Source of the DNA: Candidatus Melainabacteria bacterium
GTDB taxonomy: Bacteria; Cyanobacteriota; Vampirovibrionia; Obscuribacterales; Obscuribacteraceae
DNA length: 40,750 nucleotides
Assembly (NCBI GenBank): GCA_020853845.1
Contig: JADYYD010000214.1
Location: forward strand, 1-40,750
Direction: 5' to 3'
A program made the position numbers and the translations under genes. The notes beneath the pieces were generated by a model. That model was given only the letters and a program-made list of their open reading frames with translations, did no database searches and had not been told where the DNA came from. Shown here in pieces: positions 16,733-24,924 of this stretch; position 1 is the first letter of the stretch; every line of letters starts with the position of its first letter.

Positions 16733-17923
16733 ATGAGTCAGACGACTACACGCCCAGAAGCAGCACCAGTGTCAGATGAAACTCGCAGAGATCGCATCAT
16801 TGCCGGATTCAATGACAATTCAGATGCTGGACGGCTGAGAGCTACTAACGAAGCCGCTGCAGCCCAACAAAGCAATCCGAATTTTTGGAACGAGCATAGA
16901 GCCGCGATTAATGCCGCCGTCGATTTTAGAGCCCAGGGGTTTCCTGACGATCTTCAAATTGTCGGTATAAACAGCAGAGGTCAGATCCTGACCACAAATG
17001 AAAATGGTACGGAGCAACAAGTTAGAGATAGAAGATTACGGCAAATTGGTTCCAGCCAACAAATCAGTGAAGGTAGCGAGTACATAGGTAACAACGGCAG
17101 ACGGTTCACTACCAACGAACAGGGGCAAACGACTTACAGATTTAGAAACGGCGACAACCTGGAACATATTGCCAGAGATCTGCTGACACACAAAAATGGA
17201 AAAGTTCCTACCAACTCCGAAATTGCACAAGCCGCAAGAGATCTCGCACGAGAAAACAATATTTCGAACGTCAGAGCAATCAGGAATGACACGACAATCA
17301 AAATTCCGGACTCGATGATCGGACAAGCGCCTGGTCGAGATGGCAGAACCGCTCCTACTAGAGACGGACGTGATCCCGCCAGAGTGCCGGAGCGCCCACC
17401 AGCACCTCCGCCTCTTGAAAATCCCGGCAGCCGACCTTCCGCCAGGTTGGAAAACGGAATGCCGAGAGATCGAGCACGTACGGGACCGACTGAAGGTGTA
17501 TACACCAATCTCGCCCCTCCAGGAGCAGCAGACTCGGTTTCATACTGGAGCGAGTTGAATGGAGCCTATGCCCAAACGGATACAGGACCTCGCCGAACGC
17601 GTCCACTGCCGAACGGAGAAACAGAAACTACTTATTCCAGACATCTCGGCGCATGGCGGAGCACAAGGGCAGATATCAAGGAAGTAGTTAATAGCGCAGG
17701 AATTACAGAGAGAGTTGAAGGCAAATACGACAAGCCAATCAGCTTCCACGTTCAAACTCCTACTGGATCGGAAAAGATCGAAAACGTAAGATCCTTTATC
17801 TCCATTCGAGATGCCAATTCCGGTCAATACTCCACCATTTACAGACTCAACGACGGCAGAGAACTGACTGCAATAACACTCAAAAATGGGACAGTCCGCT
17901 TCTTTCATGACGGAAGACGCTAG
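16733..17923 (+). CDS. LysM-domain protein with proline-rich linker
   Basis: 396 residues; GAGGAG 5 bases before ATG 16733. The order is: a helical N-terminus (1-60), a short beta region, a LysM-like fold at about 136-193 (YRFRNGDNLEHIARDLL ... RNDTTIKIP) with an insert like that of the EF-hand/LysM protein at 8955, a Pro/Arg-rich linker (about 205-250, with PPAPPPLENP), and a beta-rich C-terminal domain (about 260-396) ending SIRDANSGQYSTIYRL...VRFFHDGRR. There is no signal peptide. The shared insert GKVPTNSEI / GEAPTNQQI ties this LysM subtype to 8955-10067. The C-terminal domain is not recognised. Confidence 0.8.
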   Translation: MSQTTTRPEAAPVSDETRRDRIIAGFNDNSDAGRLRATNEAAAAQQSNPNFWNEHRAAINAAVDFRAQGFPDDLQIVGINSRGQILTTNENGTEQQVRDRRLRQIGSSQQISEGSEYIGNNGRRFTTNEQGQTTYRFRNGDNLEHIARDLLTHKNGKVPTNSEIAQAARDLARENNISNVRAIRNDTTIKIPDSMIGQAPGRDGRTAPTRDGRDPARVPERPPAPPPLENPGSRPSARLENGMPRDRARTGPTEGVYTNLAPPGAADSVSYWSELNGAYAQTDTGPRRTRPLPNGETETTYSRHLGAWRSTRADIKEVVNSAGITERVEGKYDKPISFHVQTPTGSEKIENVRSFISIRDANSGQYSTIYRLNDGRELTAITLKNGTVRFFHDGRR

Positions 17924-17955
17924 GATTCGAATTCTATTCAATGCAGGTACAGTAG

Positions 17956-17985
17956 CTGAGGCAGGAAACTGCCTCAGTTGTTGCT
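17956..17985 (+). terminator. Rho-independent terminator after LysM gene
   Basis: A perfect 9-bp stem CTGAGGCAG/CTGCCTCAG with GAAA tetraloop, followed by the T-rich tail TTGTTGCTTT. Confidence 0.85.
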
Positions 17986-18021
17986 TTAACACCTGCTAAA
18001 ATCCACTGAGTGCATTGAGTT

Positions 18022-19554
18022 GTGCTTCAAGGCGTTCCTTTAGCAAATCCACCCCGAACAATCATGCGGTTTAACCCCGACCGTTTCACTCTCAGCCAGC
18101 AAATGACCTTCGTCATTTCTGTGGCATTGATCTGCCAGCTAGCCTTCGTTGGGGCTCTGGCATTTGCTCATAGCGTTGTGGAGCAGCAATTCGAAGAAGA
18201 AGCTCATTCCCGAAAAATCATGTCCGCCGCCAACGCTCTGATAATGAACGTCTTGCGTGTGGCAGCCTCAATGGGTTTTTACCAATACAACAAAGAGGGC
18301 GGTTTTAAATACACTTTTGAAAGAGCGCTCGTCGAGATGAGCAAGCGGCAAGAAGCCTTTCGCAAAATGCAGACTCTCAAAGACGGAAAAGTTCGCGATC
18401 CTGAAATCCAGCAGATGGTAGATCGGCTCGATGAATCGTTCAAACTTTTCAAAGAAACTCAGGGTGTTTTCGAATCAGGCGATGAAGCGGGCAAACGTTA
18501 CGCCGTCTTTCAGATTTCAAAGCAAGCCAAGAAGCTCAATGAGATCAATAAGACCTTGATTGAGAAACAGGAAGAGAAAACTGTCGCGCATCAAAAATTG
18601 AATGAGAAAACCAGATTCTGGGTCAATTGGATCGTTTACGGTGGTTTGTCATTCAATGCGATTCTCGTAATTTGCATGCTCTGGTACTTTCACAAACATA
18701 CGTCTCGCCGCTTCGATACTCTTTCCGCCAATATAGTCGCACTTGGGGCCAACAAGGAAATACCCAATCGACTCGGCGGCGCCGATGAATTGGTTATGTT
18801 GGACGATGTGGTTCACGCCGTTTCGCGCGCATTGCAGGAGGCGGAACGCTCCAAGCAGGAAGTGCTGGCCATGGTCACTCACGACCTGCGCTCTCCGCTC
18901 ACCTCCCTGCAATTGACGCTCAACCTATTGGATGGCGGCACGATGGATACCTCGAGCGACAAAGCGAAAAACATGATCAGCCGAGCGAACTCCTCAGTGG
19001 GCAAACTCATTCAGCTCATCAACGACCTTCTGGACATCGACAAGATAGAGTCGGGACGATTCGCCTTGAACATTCAGGACACGGAAGACAGCTCAATGAT
19101 CGAGCAGGCGGTTGAACTGATTCAGCACAGCGCCGATGCACGCAACATCACTATCGAGGCCAAACCGGCGGATGCCGACATACATTGCGACGAGGAGCGC
19201 ATAGTGCGCGTCTTGACTAACCTGATTTCAAACGCCATAAAATTCTCACCGGATAATTCGAAGATTATTGTCAGCACGAAAGAAACCGACGACCAATTGC
19301 TTTTCGAAGTAAAGGACCAGGGACGGGGCTTGCCGCCAGGCGAGCAGGACAAAATTTTCGAGCGCTATCACCAGGTAAATAGCGCCGATGAAGCCGAAAA
19401 AAAAGGAAGCGGGCTCGGTCTGACCATTTGCAAGGCATTGGTCGAAGCACACGGCGGCACCATCGGCGCCACTAGCACTGACGGCGAGGGCAGCACGTTC
19501 TGGTTTAAAATACCTAATCGCCCCAAAGAAGAAAACGGCGTCAAGGAAAGCTAG
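18022..19554 (+). CDS. Membrane sensor histidine kinase
   Basis: 510 residues from GTG 18022, or 496 from ATG 18064; neither has a good ribosome site, and the ATG gives a more usual N-terminus. Membrane helices at about 26-50 and 205-225 flank a helical, charged sensor domain. Then come a HAMP-like or coiled linker and a HisKA domain with the phospho-His box VTHDLRSPLTSL near residue 287. The HATPase domain has N box (NLISNAIKFSP), G1 (DQGRGLP) and G2 (GSGLGLTICKALVE). It is a hybrid-free, class I kinase. Its stop overlaps the stop of the convergent phosphatase gene. Confidence 0.9.
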   Translation: MLQGVPLANPPRTIMRFNPDRFTLSQQMTFVISVALICQLAFVGALAFAHSVVEQQFEEEAHSRKIMSAANALIMNVLRVAASMGFYQYNKEGGFKYTFERALVEMSKRQEAFRKMQTLKDGKVRDPEIQQMVDRLDESFKLFKETQGVFESGDEAGKRYAVFQISKQAKKLNEINKTLIEKQEEKTVAHQKLNEKTRFWVNWIVYGGLSFNAILVICMLWYFHKHTSRRFDTLSANIVALGANKEIPNRLGGADELVMLDDVVHAVSRALQEAERSKQEVLAMVTHDLRSPLTSLQLTLNLLDGGTMDTSSDKAKNMISRANSSVGKLIQLINDLLDIDKIESGRFALNIQDTEDSSMIEQAVELIQHSADARNITIEAKPADADIHCDEERIVRVLTNLISNAIKFSPDNSKIIVSTKETDDQLLFEVKDQGRGLPPGEQDKIFERYHQVNSADEAEKKGSGLGLTICKALVEAHGGTIGATSTDGEGSTFWFKIPNRPKEENGVKES

Positions 19555-20015
19555 TCGGTTTCGTCACTGACTTGAAGGCACGTTAGTCCCTCTTCACGCC
19601 ACATTTGCACGACCCCGTTGCGGTCGTCTATCGCCAGCCACGGATTCCATGTCTTGCGAATCTTCTTCAGCAATTCGCGCTTTACCACCACGTCGCTGCG
19701 AAAATCGCGCGCCGGGCGCATAAACAGCAAAAACGGTTCCGTCCAAAAACCATGCTTGTGCAGCCAATCTTTGGTTGTATCATAGAGTTCGATTGTTCGA
19801 CCGGAAACATAAATGATCGGATAGTCCACACTGAGCGAGCGAACAACTCTTGCAACAGGCTCTATAAGCGGATCTTCAGCGACAAGAAATGGGTTGAGAA
19901 AACCTTTCCAATTCTTGGGAGTTCGTTCGATAAAATGCATTCGATGCGCACAATCGGCAAGAGTGCCGTCTAAATCAACCAAAATGCAATCAGTGTCGTT
20001 CTTGGATATTCTCAA
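19551..20015 (-). CDS. HAD-superfamily phosphatase, polynucleotide 3'-phosphatase-like
   Basis: 154 residues. HAD motif I LVDLDGTLAD (Asp14, Asp16), motif II YVSGRT, Lys in VVVKRELL, and motif III/IV as AIDDRNGVVQMW. The pattern (short cap, DDR-x-x-V-v-x-M-W ending) is that of the phosphatase half of phage T4 polynucleotide kinase and PNKP, which removes 3'-phosphates from nucleic acid ends. No kinase domain is present. The start is TTG at 20015, one base after the stop of the upstream gene, indicating translational coupling. Substrate is inferred from family likeness. Confidence 0.75.
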   Translation of the reverse strand: MRISKNDTDCILVDLDGTLADCAHRMHFIERTPKNWKGFLNPFLVAEDPLIEPVARVVRSLSVDYPIIYVSGRTIELYDTTKDWLHKHGFWTEPFLLFMRPARDFRSDVVVKRELLKKIRKTWNPWLAIDDRNGVVQMWREEGLTCLQVSDETD

Positions 20016-20016
20016 A

Positions 20017-20529
20017 CTAAATTGCCTTCTTCAAAGCCTTTTTGTTAGCAAGAGCGTACATCGACATTTCTTTCGACTCACTCGTGGGTTCAATGTACCC
20101 ATGGTGCAACAAATTGCAAAATGCTTCCAGATAAATAATGCGCTCTTCCTCAACATCGGAAAAGACACGGGAGCCACAATGCAAGTATTCACCCTCTGTG
20201 CTGTGAATCTTGGCGATGAAGCCATCTTCCTGCACTGCTTCCAGCAAATCAGCCAGCGCGCCCTGCACCGTGCGGCGCGAATTTCTGCCACTTTCCGTCA
20301 CGCGAAAAACGGTCATGTCCTTGGTGCCCAATGTCTGCTTGACCTTGCCTTCCTCGATCAAATGCTCCAAGCCAGCCAGGTATGCCATTCTCATGTCGTC
20401 AGTGTCGACATAGGCTCGTTTAGCTTTGACGAAATCGCCGAATTCGTTGCGAAGTTTCATCAGCAGGTCGCCTGACTTTCCGGCCTCATAAAGCAGCTCT
20501 CTTGCTGCATCATCAATTGTCTTTAGCAT
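20017..20529 (-). CDS. Hypothetical protein coupled to the HAD phosphatase
   Basis: 170 residues; ATG 20529 has GGCGGA 7 bases upstream and is better placed than the ATG at 20535. It is helical, with two repeats of the same shape: a segment ending in a long helix followed by Y/F-LxGLEHLIEEGKV (about 48-62) and YLEAFCNLLHHGYIEP (about 138-153). This suggests two winged-helix-like units, each ending in a beta hairpin (VKQTLGTKDMTVFRVT and KEMSMYAL). The stop abuts the TTG start of the phosphatase gene, so the two act together. No family recognised. Confidence 0.65.
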   Translation of the reverse strand: MLKTIDDAARELLYEAGKSGDLLMKLRNEFGDFVKAKRAYVDTDDMRMAYLAGLEHLIEEGKVKQTLGTKDMTVFRVTESGRNSRRTVQGALADLLEAVQEDGFIAKIHSTEGEYLHCGSRVFSDVEEERIIYLEAFCNLLHHGYIEPTSESKEMSMYALANKKALKKAI

Positions 20530-20854
20530 GCTCATTTCCGCCTAAAGTTTGCCCGAATCTCCACGGTGATCATCACATGTGGACGCAGCGGGTGCCGCAC
20601 AGTTCCAAATATTCGTTATTTTCATTCTCTCCTTCTCGGGAGTTTTGCAGGTATGGGCTTGGGTGTAAAAAGGTAAAAGGTTTCATATCAGAACTCAGGC
20701 GCCTCCACCGATAAGGGGATGCCCGTGAAAATGTGATTGCCGTGAAAAGCTTATGGCGCCTCAAAACTATCAATCCCTGCCCCTTTCAGGTACCAGGACG
20801 TTTTAATTCGCTTAAAGGGCATAAGAGGTTAGGTAGGGTTTTGAGGAGCGGGCA
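20530..20854. other. Gene-free divergent region with paired short repeats
   Basis: No supported gene. Two copies of CCGTGAAAA (20723-20731 and 20740-20748) sit 17 bp apart on one helix face-and-a-half, within a segment bounded by two GGCGCCTC copies whose GGCGCC cores can pair. They lie about 110-130 bp upstream of the TPR gene at 20855. Confidence 0.5.
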
Positions 20855-21469
20855 ATGACAGAATCCTGGCAAACGCTGACAGCAAACGCGGAGTCAGCCG
20901 CGCGCGGAGGCCGGTACGCCGAAGCGAAAGACTGCTACCGGCAGGCACTTCAGGATGCGACGGACAGGCAAGATCCGCTCAACGCCTACTACAGCCAGTG
21001 TGCGCTGGCAGGCTTGCTGAGGCTTTTAGATGAATTCGGCGAATGCGAGCAGTTGTTGAAGGAAGCTCTGCAATTACGCTGGCAATTTTCAGACAAACTG
21101 GCGCGAGAGCCGGTGTCGCCATTCAATGATTTAGAGCGTCTTCTGGTCAAGCAAAACCGCCTGCAAGAACTGGAAAACGCGCTCACCAACGACACGCAAC
21201 AGATGATGCAAAAACACGGCAGAGACTCATTCGAGTACAAAATGAGCTTGATGAATCTGGCGCGGGCATATGGACAGCACATCAAAGACATGGACAAGTG
21301 CAGGCTGATGTTTGCCGAAGTGGTCGAGTGGTCGAAAACCGCCGAGCCAATCACGCGCAAAATGGTCTACACCACATATGATGGCGTGCTTCGCGCGGCA
21401 GGACTGACTGCCGAAGCGGATGCAGCGCAAGCCGAGCTGGCTGAGCTGAAGAAACAATCACCGGCATAG
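20855..21469 (+). CDS. TPR-repeat protein
   Basis: 204 residues; GAGGAG precedes ATG 20855. Helix pairs of TPR type are visible throughout: ARGGRYAEAKDCYRQAL, ALAGLLRLLDEFGECEQLL, LMNLARAYGQHIKDMDKC and YDGVLRAAGLTAEADAAQ. There is no signal peptide, so it is cytoplasmic. Probably a protein-interaction module; partner unknown. It converges on the receiver gene 11 bp away with no terminator between. Confidence 0.8.
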   Translation: MTESWQTLTANAESAARGGRYAEAKDCYRQALQDATDRQDPLNAYYSQCALAGLLRLLDEFGECEQLLKEALQLRWQFSDKLAREPVSPFNDLERLLVKQNRLQELENALTNDTQQMMQKHGRDSFEYKMSLMNLARAYGQHIKDMDKCRLMFAEVVEWSKTAEPITRKMVYTTYDGVLRAAGLTAEADAAQAELAELKKQSPA

Positions 21470-21480
21470 CGTAAGTCTTC

Positions 21481-21912
21481 TTACTCTTCTTTCCTCTGCA
21501 ACCATTTGCACAAGATGTCGTGCAATTGTTGATAGGTGAAGGGAATCGGAAGATAGTCATCCATTCCGGCAGCCAAACAGTCTTCACGGGTCGCTTTGAC
21601 GTATCCGCTGACGCCGATGATGGGAATATGCCCGCCCTTTTCCTGTTCCATCTTGCGAATCCGGCATGCACACTCGGGCCCATCTACATCCGGCATCAGC
21701 CAATCCATTAATACGACATCGAATGAAAACAGCTCCAGAGCCTTGAGACCTTCCCGGCAACTGCTTACGATATGCGCCTTGATGCCGAGGCTTTCCGCCA
21801 GGAGTTCGAAGAGCCGTGCATACTCCGGCTGATCATCAATGATAAGAACGAGCGGTTTGCACTCTTTCTGACGATCTTCCAGAGAAACCGGGCTTTCGCC
21901 GCTGTTTGCCAT
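21481..21912 (-). CDS. Stand-alone receiver protein with atypical active site
   Basis: 143 residues, one CheY-like receiver domain (about 20-140) and no output domain. Asp26-Asp27 and phospho-acceptor Asp70 (LMDWLMPDVDG) are present, and Ser102 takes the Thr/Ser place. The nearly invariant Lys of the K-P-F motif is replaced by Ile123 (DDYLPIPF). Loss of that Lys usually weakens phosphorylation-induced switching, so this may be a pseudo-receiver or a phosphate sink. No kinase is adjacent. Confidence 0.88.
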   Translation of the reverse strand: MANSGESPVSLEDRQKECKPLVLIIDDQPEYARLFELLAESLGIKAHIVSSCREGLKALELFSFDVVLMDWLMPDVDGPECACRIRKMEQEKGGHIPIIGVSGYVKATREDCLAAGMDDYLPIPFTYQQLHDILCKWLQRKEE

Positions 21913-22014
21913 TGCTCACCTATCATTTGTTATGACGGCTGAGACGCAACGGACCGCAGGAAGTTGCCGATCAGATACAAATATTATCTAAAAAACCTCG
22001 AAACGCCGCGAGAA

Positions 22015-23478
22015 TCAGTCATTACCATCAGGTGACTCATCTGCGACATGACTTTTTTTCGCGCGCGCAAATTCCGCTGCAGCCTCTTTGGCTCTGCCCA
22101 GTTTTTGCAAAATTTCAGCTCTAAGAGTGATAAAAACAGGGTTTTCACTGCTCATTTCCACAAGATTTTCAGTTTCCTTCAACGCCTCTTTGGTCTTGCC
22201 CATGCCGAACAATGCGCGCGCCTTCAACTCAGAGGCAACTATGTGTCCCGGGTGCCTTGCCAGCCAGGCATCCGCTTGATCGATACAGACCTGATAATTC
22301 TTCAGTTGAAGATTGCATCGCGCTCGATTGACGGCTTCTCGAGTTTGCTCTCTAAAAGGAATCGACTTATCGTAATCAGCCAATGCCTTCTTATAGTCAC
22401 CAAGACCTTCGTAACAAAGCGCTCTGCCTAAATATCCGTAAGACTTATCGCCTTGAAAATGATCGAGCCTATACTGCGCTGCAGCTAACGCTTCTTTCCA
22501 TCTCTTAGCTCTGCGAAGTAACTTAGATTTTCGATCGACAAACGTCACATCGTCGGGATAAAGCTTTTGCGCATTATCTAAAATTTTCACCGCATCATCG
22601 ACTTTTCCCCGATCTATAGCGGCGCCGGCAAGAACGTTGTAACTTTCTTTTGTCGGAAAGTAATTGGCCAACTTTCGCAAGGCGGAAAATTGCTGTTCGA
22701 TTTTTCCGTCTCTCTTGTACAGTTTTGCGATGTCCTCGTAAATAAAACCTCCGAAAACCAACTTCTTCATCGCCAAATCGGCGTATTTCTCGGCATTTTG
22801 CGCATCGCGCATCGTGAGAGAAAAGTATGCGCGTTCATAATTTACGAAAGGAGAGGTGGGAAACAATTTCTCAGCCTCGCTCAGCGTTTTCAGAGCATCG
22901 TCCTGCTTGCCCTCGACAAACAGGTAATGCGCTTTTGCGACAAATCCATCAACATCGCGCACCGAAGAAATATATTTATTGAAGTGCGCGATTGCATCTC
23001 TGCGCGCGTCAATCCATGACTGCACAGCAGAAAGCAAAGGCGCATCAACTGATTTCGGATTGAGTTGCAGCGATCTTCCAAGCGCCGCATTGCCATCCTT
23101 CAAGCGTTTAGTGAATGCGAAGAGCAGTCCTTGCTCTGCGTAAATCGACGCCAATTCTTTTGCTGAGACCTTCTTCTTTTGCGCAGCTTCAAGCAGTTTT
23201 TCAAAACTTGCCTGCGCATCGAGAAACCTTCCTTTGAGTTCCAGCGCCTCTGCTTTTATCCACAGGGATTGTAAATCGTCGGGATTTTTCTTCAGCTTTG
23301 CATGTGCCGACAGCAGCGCAGAATCAACGTCTTGCACTCCCAACCGTTTCAACACCAAATGACTGTGTGAAAATTGGTGCGCGAAAACCGGAGCCGACTG
23401 AGCGGCCAAGCAGACAACCAGCGCTGCAAGCAAACTTCCTTTCTTATTTCTCAAAACACTAAAGTCCGCAGGGGTCAC
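22015..23478 (-). CDS. Exported TPR protein
   Basis: Up to 487 residues from GTG 23478; a TTG at 23454 would place the signal peptide (KKGSLLAALVVCLAAQSAPVFA, in part) right at the N-terminus and is an alternative. After cleavage near residue 33, about ten TPR units follow, for example AKLKKNPDDLQSLWIKAEA, LLAGAAIDRGKVDD-type and YLGRALCYEGLGDYKKAL. Ends with a short Lys/Asp-rich tail. Probably a periplasmic or cell-surface scaffold. It lies 36 bp downstream of the phage-lysozyme-like gene on the same strand and may be co-transcribed. Confidence 0.85.
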   Translation of the reverse strand: MTPADFSVLRNKKGSLLAALVVCLAAQSAPVFAHQFSHSHLVLKRLGVQDVDSALLSAHAKLKKNPDDLQSLWIKAEALELKGRFLDAQASFEKLLEAAQKKKVSAKELASIYAEQGLLFAFTKRLKDGNAALGRSLQLNPKSVDAPLLSAVQSWIDARRDAIAHFNKYISSVRDVDGFVAKAHYLFVEGKQDDALKTLSEAEKLFPTSPFVNYERAYFSLTMRDAQNAEKYADLAMKKLVFGGFIYEDIAKLYKRDGKIEQQFSALRKLANYFPTKESYNVLAGAAIDRGKVDDAVKILDNAQKLYPDDVTFVDRKSKLLRRAKRWKEALAAAQYRLDHFQGDKSYGYLGRALCYEGLGDYKKALADYDKSIPFREQTREAVNRARCNLQLKNYQVCIDQADAWLARHPGHIVASELKARALFGMGKTKEALKETENLVEMSSENPVFITLRAEILQKLGRAKEAAAEFARAKKSHVADESPDGND

Positions 23479-23514
23479 CCGAGCAATCTTAATGCATTGA
23501 CTTCGAAAAGAGTA

Positions 23515-24747
23515 CTAAGCGTTCTGAGCAATTTGGTTGTGAATATTGCTGGCAAGCTCGCGACGATTGCCGATACTTGCGCTTCTTTCGTATTTAGACT
23601 GGAATGCGACTGCCGCTTGCTCAGGCGTTTCCGCTGCTTTCAAAGCCGCCATAGCCTTGGTTTCTGTAGTATTCAGCTCATGGATGATGAATTCGGCTTG
23701 AACGCGCCAGTCAGTTACAGGCTTGCCCTGGTCTTGAGCGAAGGCTTCCAGTTTGGTTCGACGATCTCCCTGCCACTGGCAAAGACCGATTGCGTTTTCA
23801 TTGCCGTTGTAAGCGTCGGTTCTGAAACTCGACTCGGCCTGAATGTTGCCCAATATTCCTGATGCTTGCGCCGGCGTGAAGCCCTTCTCTACAAAGAAAT
23901 CGTAGAGCTGCTTGGCTTGAACCTTCTCGCCCTGTCCGAGCGGCTCTCCACTGCTGCCTGTCCCGCCGGTGGAAATCGATCCGTCTCCTGCTCCGCCATT
24001 GCCTTTGAAATAACCATTGCCGTCGAATCCGCCGTTGCCGGCAAAGCCGCTGTAGCCGCCATCGCGCGCGCCGCCGCCGCCGCCGCCGCCGAAGCCGCCC
24101 GAACTGACGCCGCGGTTGACGAAACCATTTTCAGGTGGTGGAGCCACCGGCGCTTCTACAGCCGGTTTGAACGGAACGAAGCTGGGCAGATTCGGCTCTT
24201 TATTGACGAGAGCTTCCATCCAGGCCGGCACCGGCTGTCCCGGATGAGCCTTCTGGAAAAGACGAATCATCTCTTCTGCTGCCTTTTTCTGCATATCGCT
24301 CTGATGCATGATTGCTTCTTTCAAGCTCTCATTCTTGGCTGCCTCAGCGTTTTGAATTTCGATATTGATACTGCCGTCAGGGCTCGGTGTAGCCTTGGGA
24401 TTGGGCACCATCTGTCCTTCAGGAGTGAGATAGAAGTCCGGCTCTCTTTTCGCCGCGGCGTTCTCGCCTGCGCTGCTGAAGCGGATCGGCTTGCCTTCGA
24501 CGATGGCTTGCTGCACTGGAGCCGGCAAGGATACTCCGCTGTCGCCTGGTGCAAAAATCGGCGTCACTTCCAATGCTGCTTGATCGCCGCCTTTGAACGC
24601 AGGATGAACCCACCCCGGCTTTATTGTCGCCGGTGGGTTGAAATCTTGCACGCCGGTAGCGCCCGAAAAAGGATGGTTAGATCCTTGCCACGGGTTCACC
24701 GCGTTTTCCTGCGGTGAAGCAGAAAATTGTTCGATATGCGCGTTCAT
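23515..24747 (-). CDS. Glycine-rich protein with phage-tail-lysozyme-like domain
   Basis: 410 residues. N-terminal 200 residues are Pro/Asn-rich with one helix (about 140-170). A low-complexity Gly linker lies at about 212-270. A C-terminal domain at about 278-408 begins KQLYDFFVEKGFTPAQASGI and continues LGNIQAESSFRTDAYNGNEN and AIGLCQWQGDRRTKL. This is the pattern of phage-tail lysozyme-like (Phage_lysozyme2) domains, with the Glu of QAESSF near residue 303 as candidate catalytic acid. No signal peptide and a poor ribosome site. Peptidoglycan cleavage is inferred. A (GCC)n run encodes part of the Gly linker. Confidence 0.8.
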   Translation of the reverse strand: MNAHIEQFSASPQENAVNPWQGSNHPFSGATGVQDFNPPATIKPGWVHPAFKGGDQAALEVTPIFAPGDSGVSLPAPVQQAIVEGKPIRFSSAGENAAAKREPDFYLTPEGQMVPNPKATPSPDGSINIEIQNAEAAKNESLKEAIMHQSDMQKKAAEEMIRLFQKAHPGQPVPAWMEALVNKEPNLPSFVPFKPAVEAPVAPPPENGFVNRGVSSGGFGGGGGGGARDGGYSGFAGNGGFDGNGYFKGNGGAGDGSISTGGTGSSGEPLGQGEKVQAKQLYDFFVEKGFTPAQASGILGNIQAESSFRTDAYNGNENAIGLCQWQGDRRTKLEAFAQDQGKPVTDWRVQAEFIIHELNTTETKAMAALKAAETPEQAAVAFQSKYERSASIGNRRELASNIHNQIAQNA

Positions 24748-24924
24748 TAAGCAAGAGACAGAGGCCTTTCGGCGCCTGACATGAAAGGTACCTATTATGT
24801 ACTCTTTAAATATTGGGTATGTCTACACGGTTTTCCCCACCGGTTCGGAAGGCAAACAGGGGGAAGATATTAGCGGGGCGGGGCAAAACATTCCCAGCCA
24901 CCCCAAAAAGGCAGACGGAGTAGA

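Noticed and set aside
20699-20762. Riboswitch upstream of the TPR gene
   Set aside because: Closing GGCGCC pairing is possible, but no known riboswitch core sequence is present and TPR genes are not typical targets.
23866-24717. Plus-strand open frame of 283 codons
   Set aside because: Antisense to the phage-lysozyme-like gene; Ala/Arg-rich translation produced by the GCC run.
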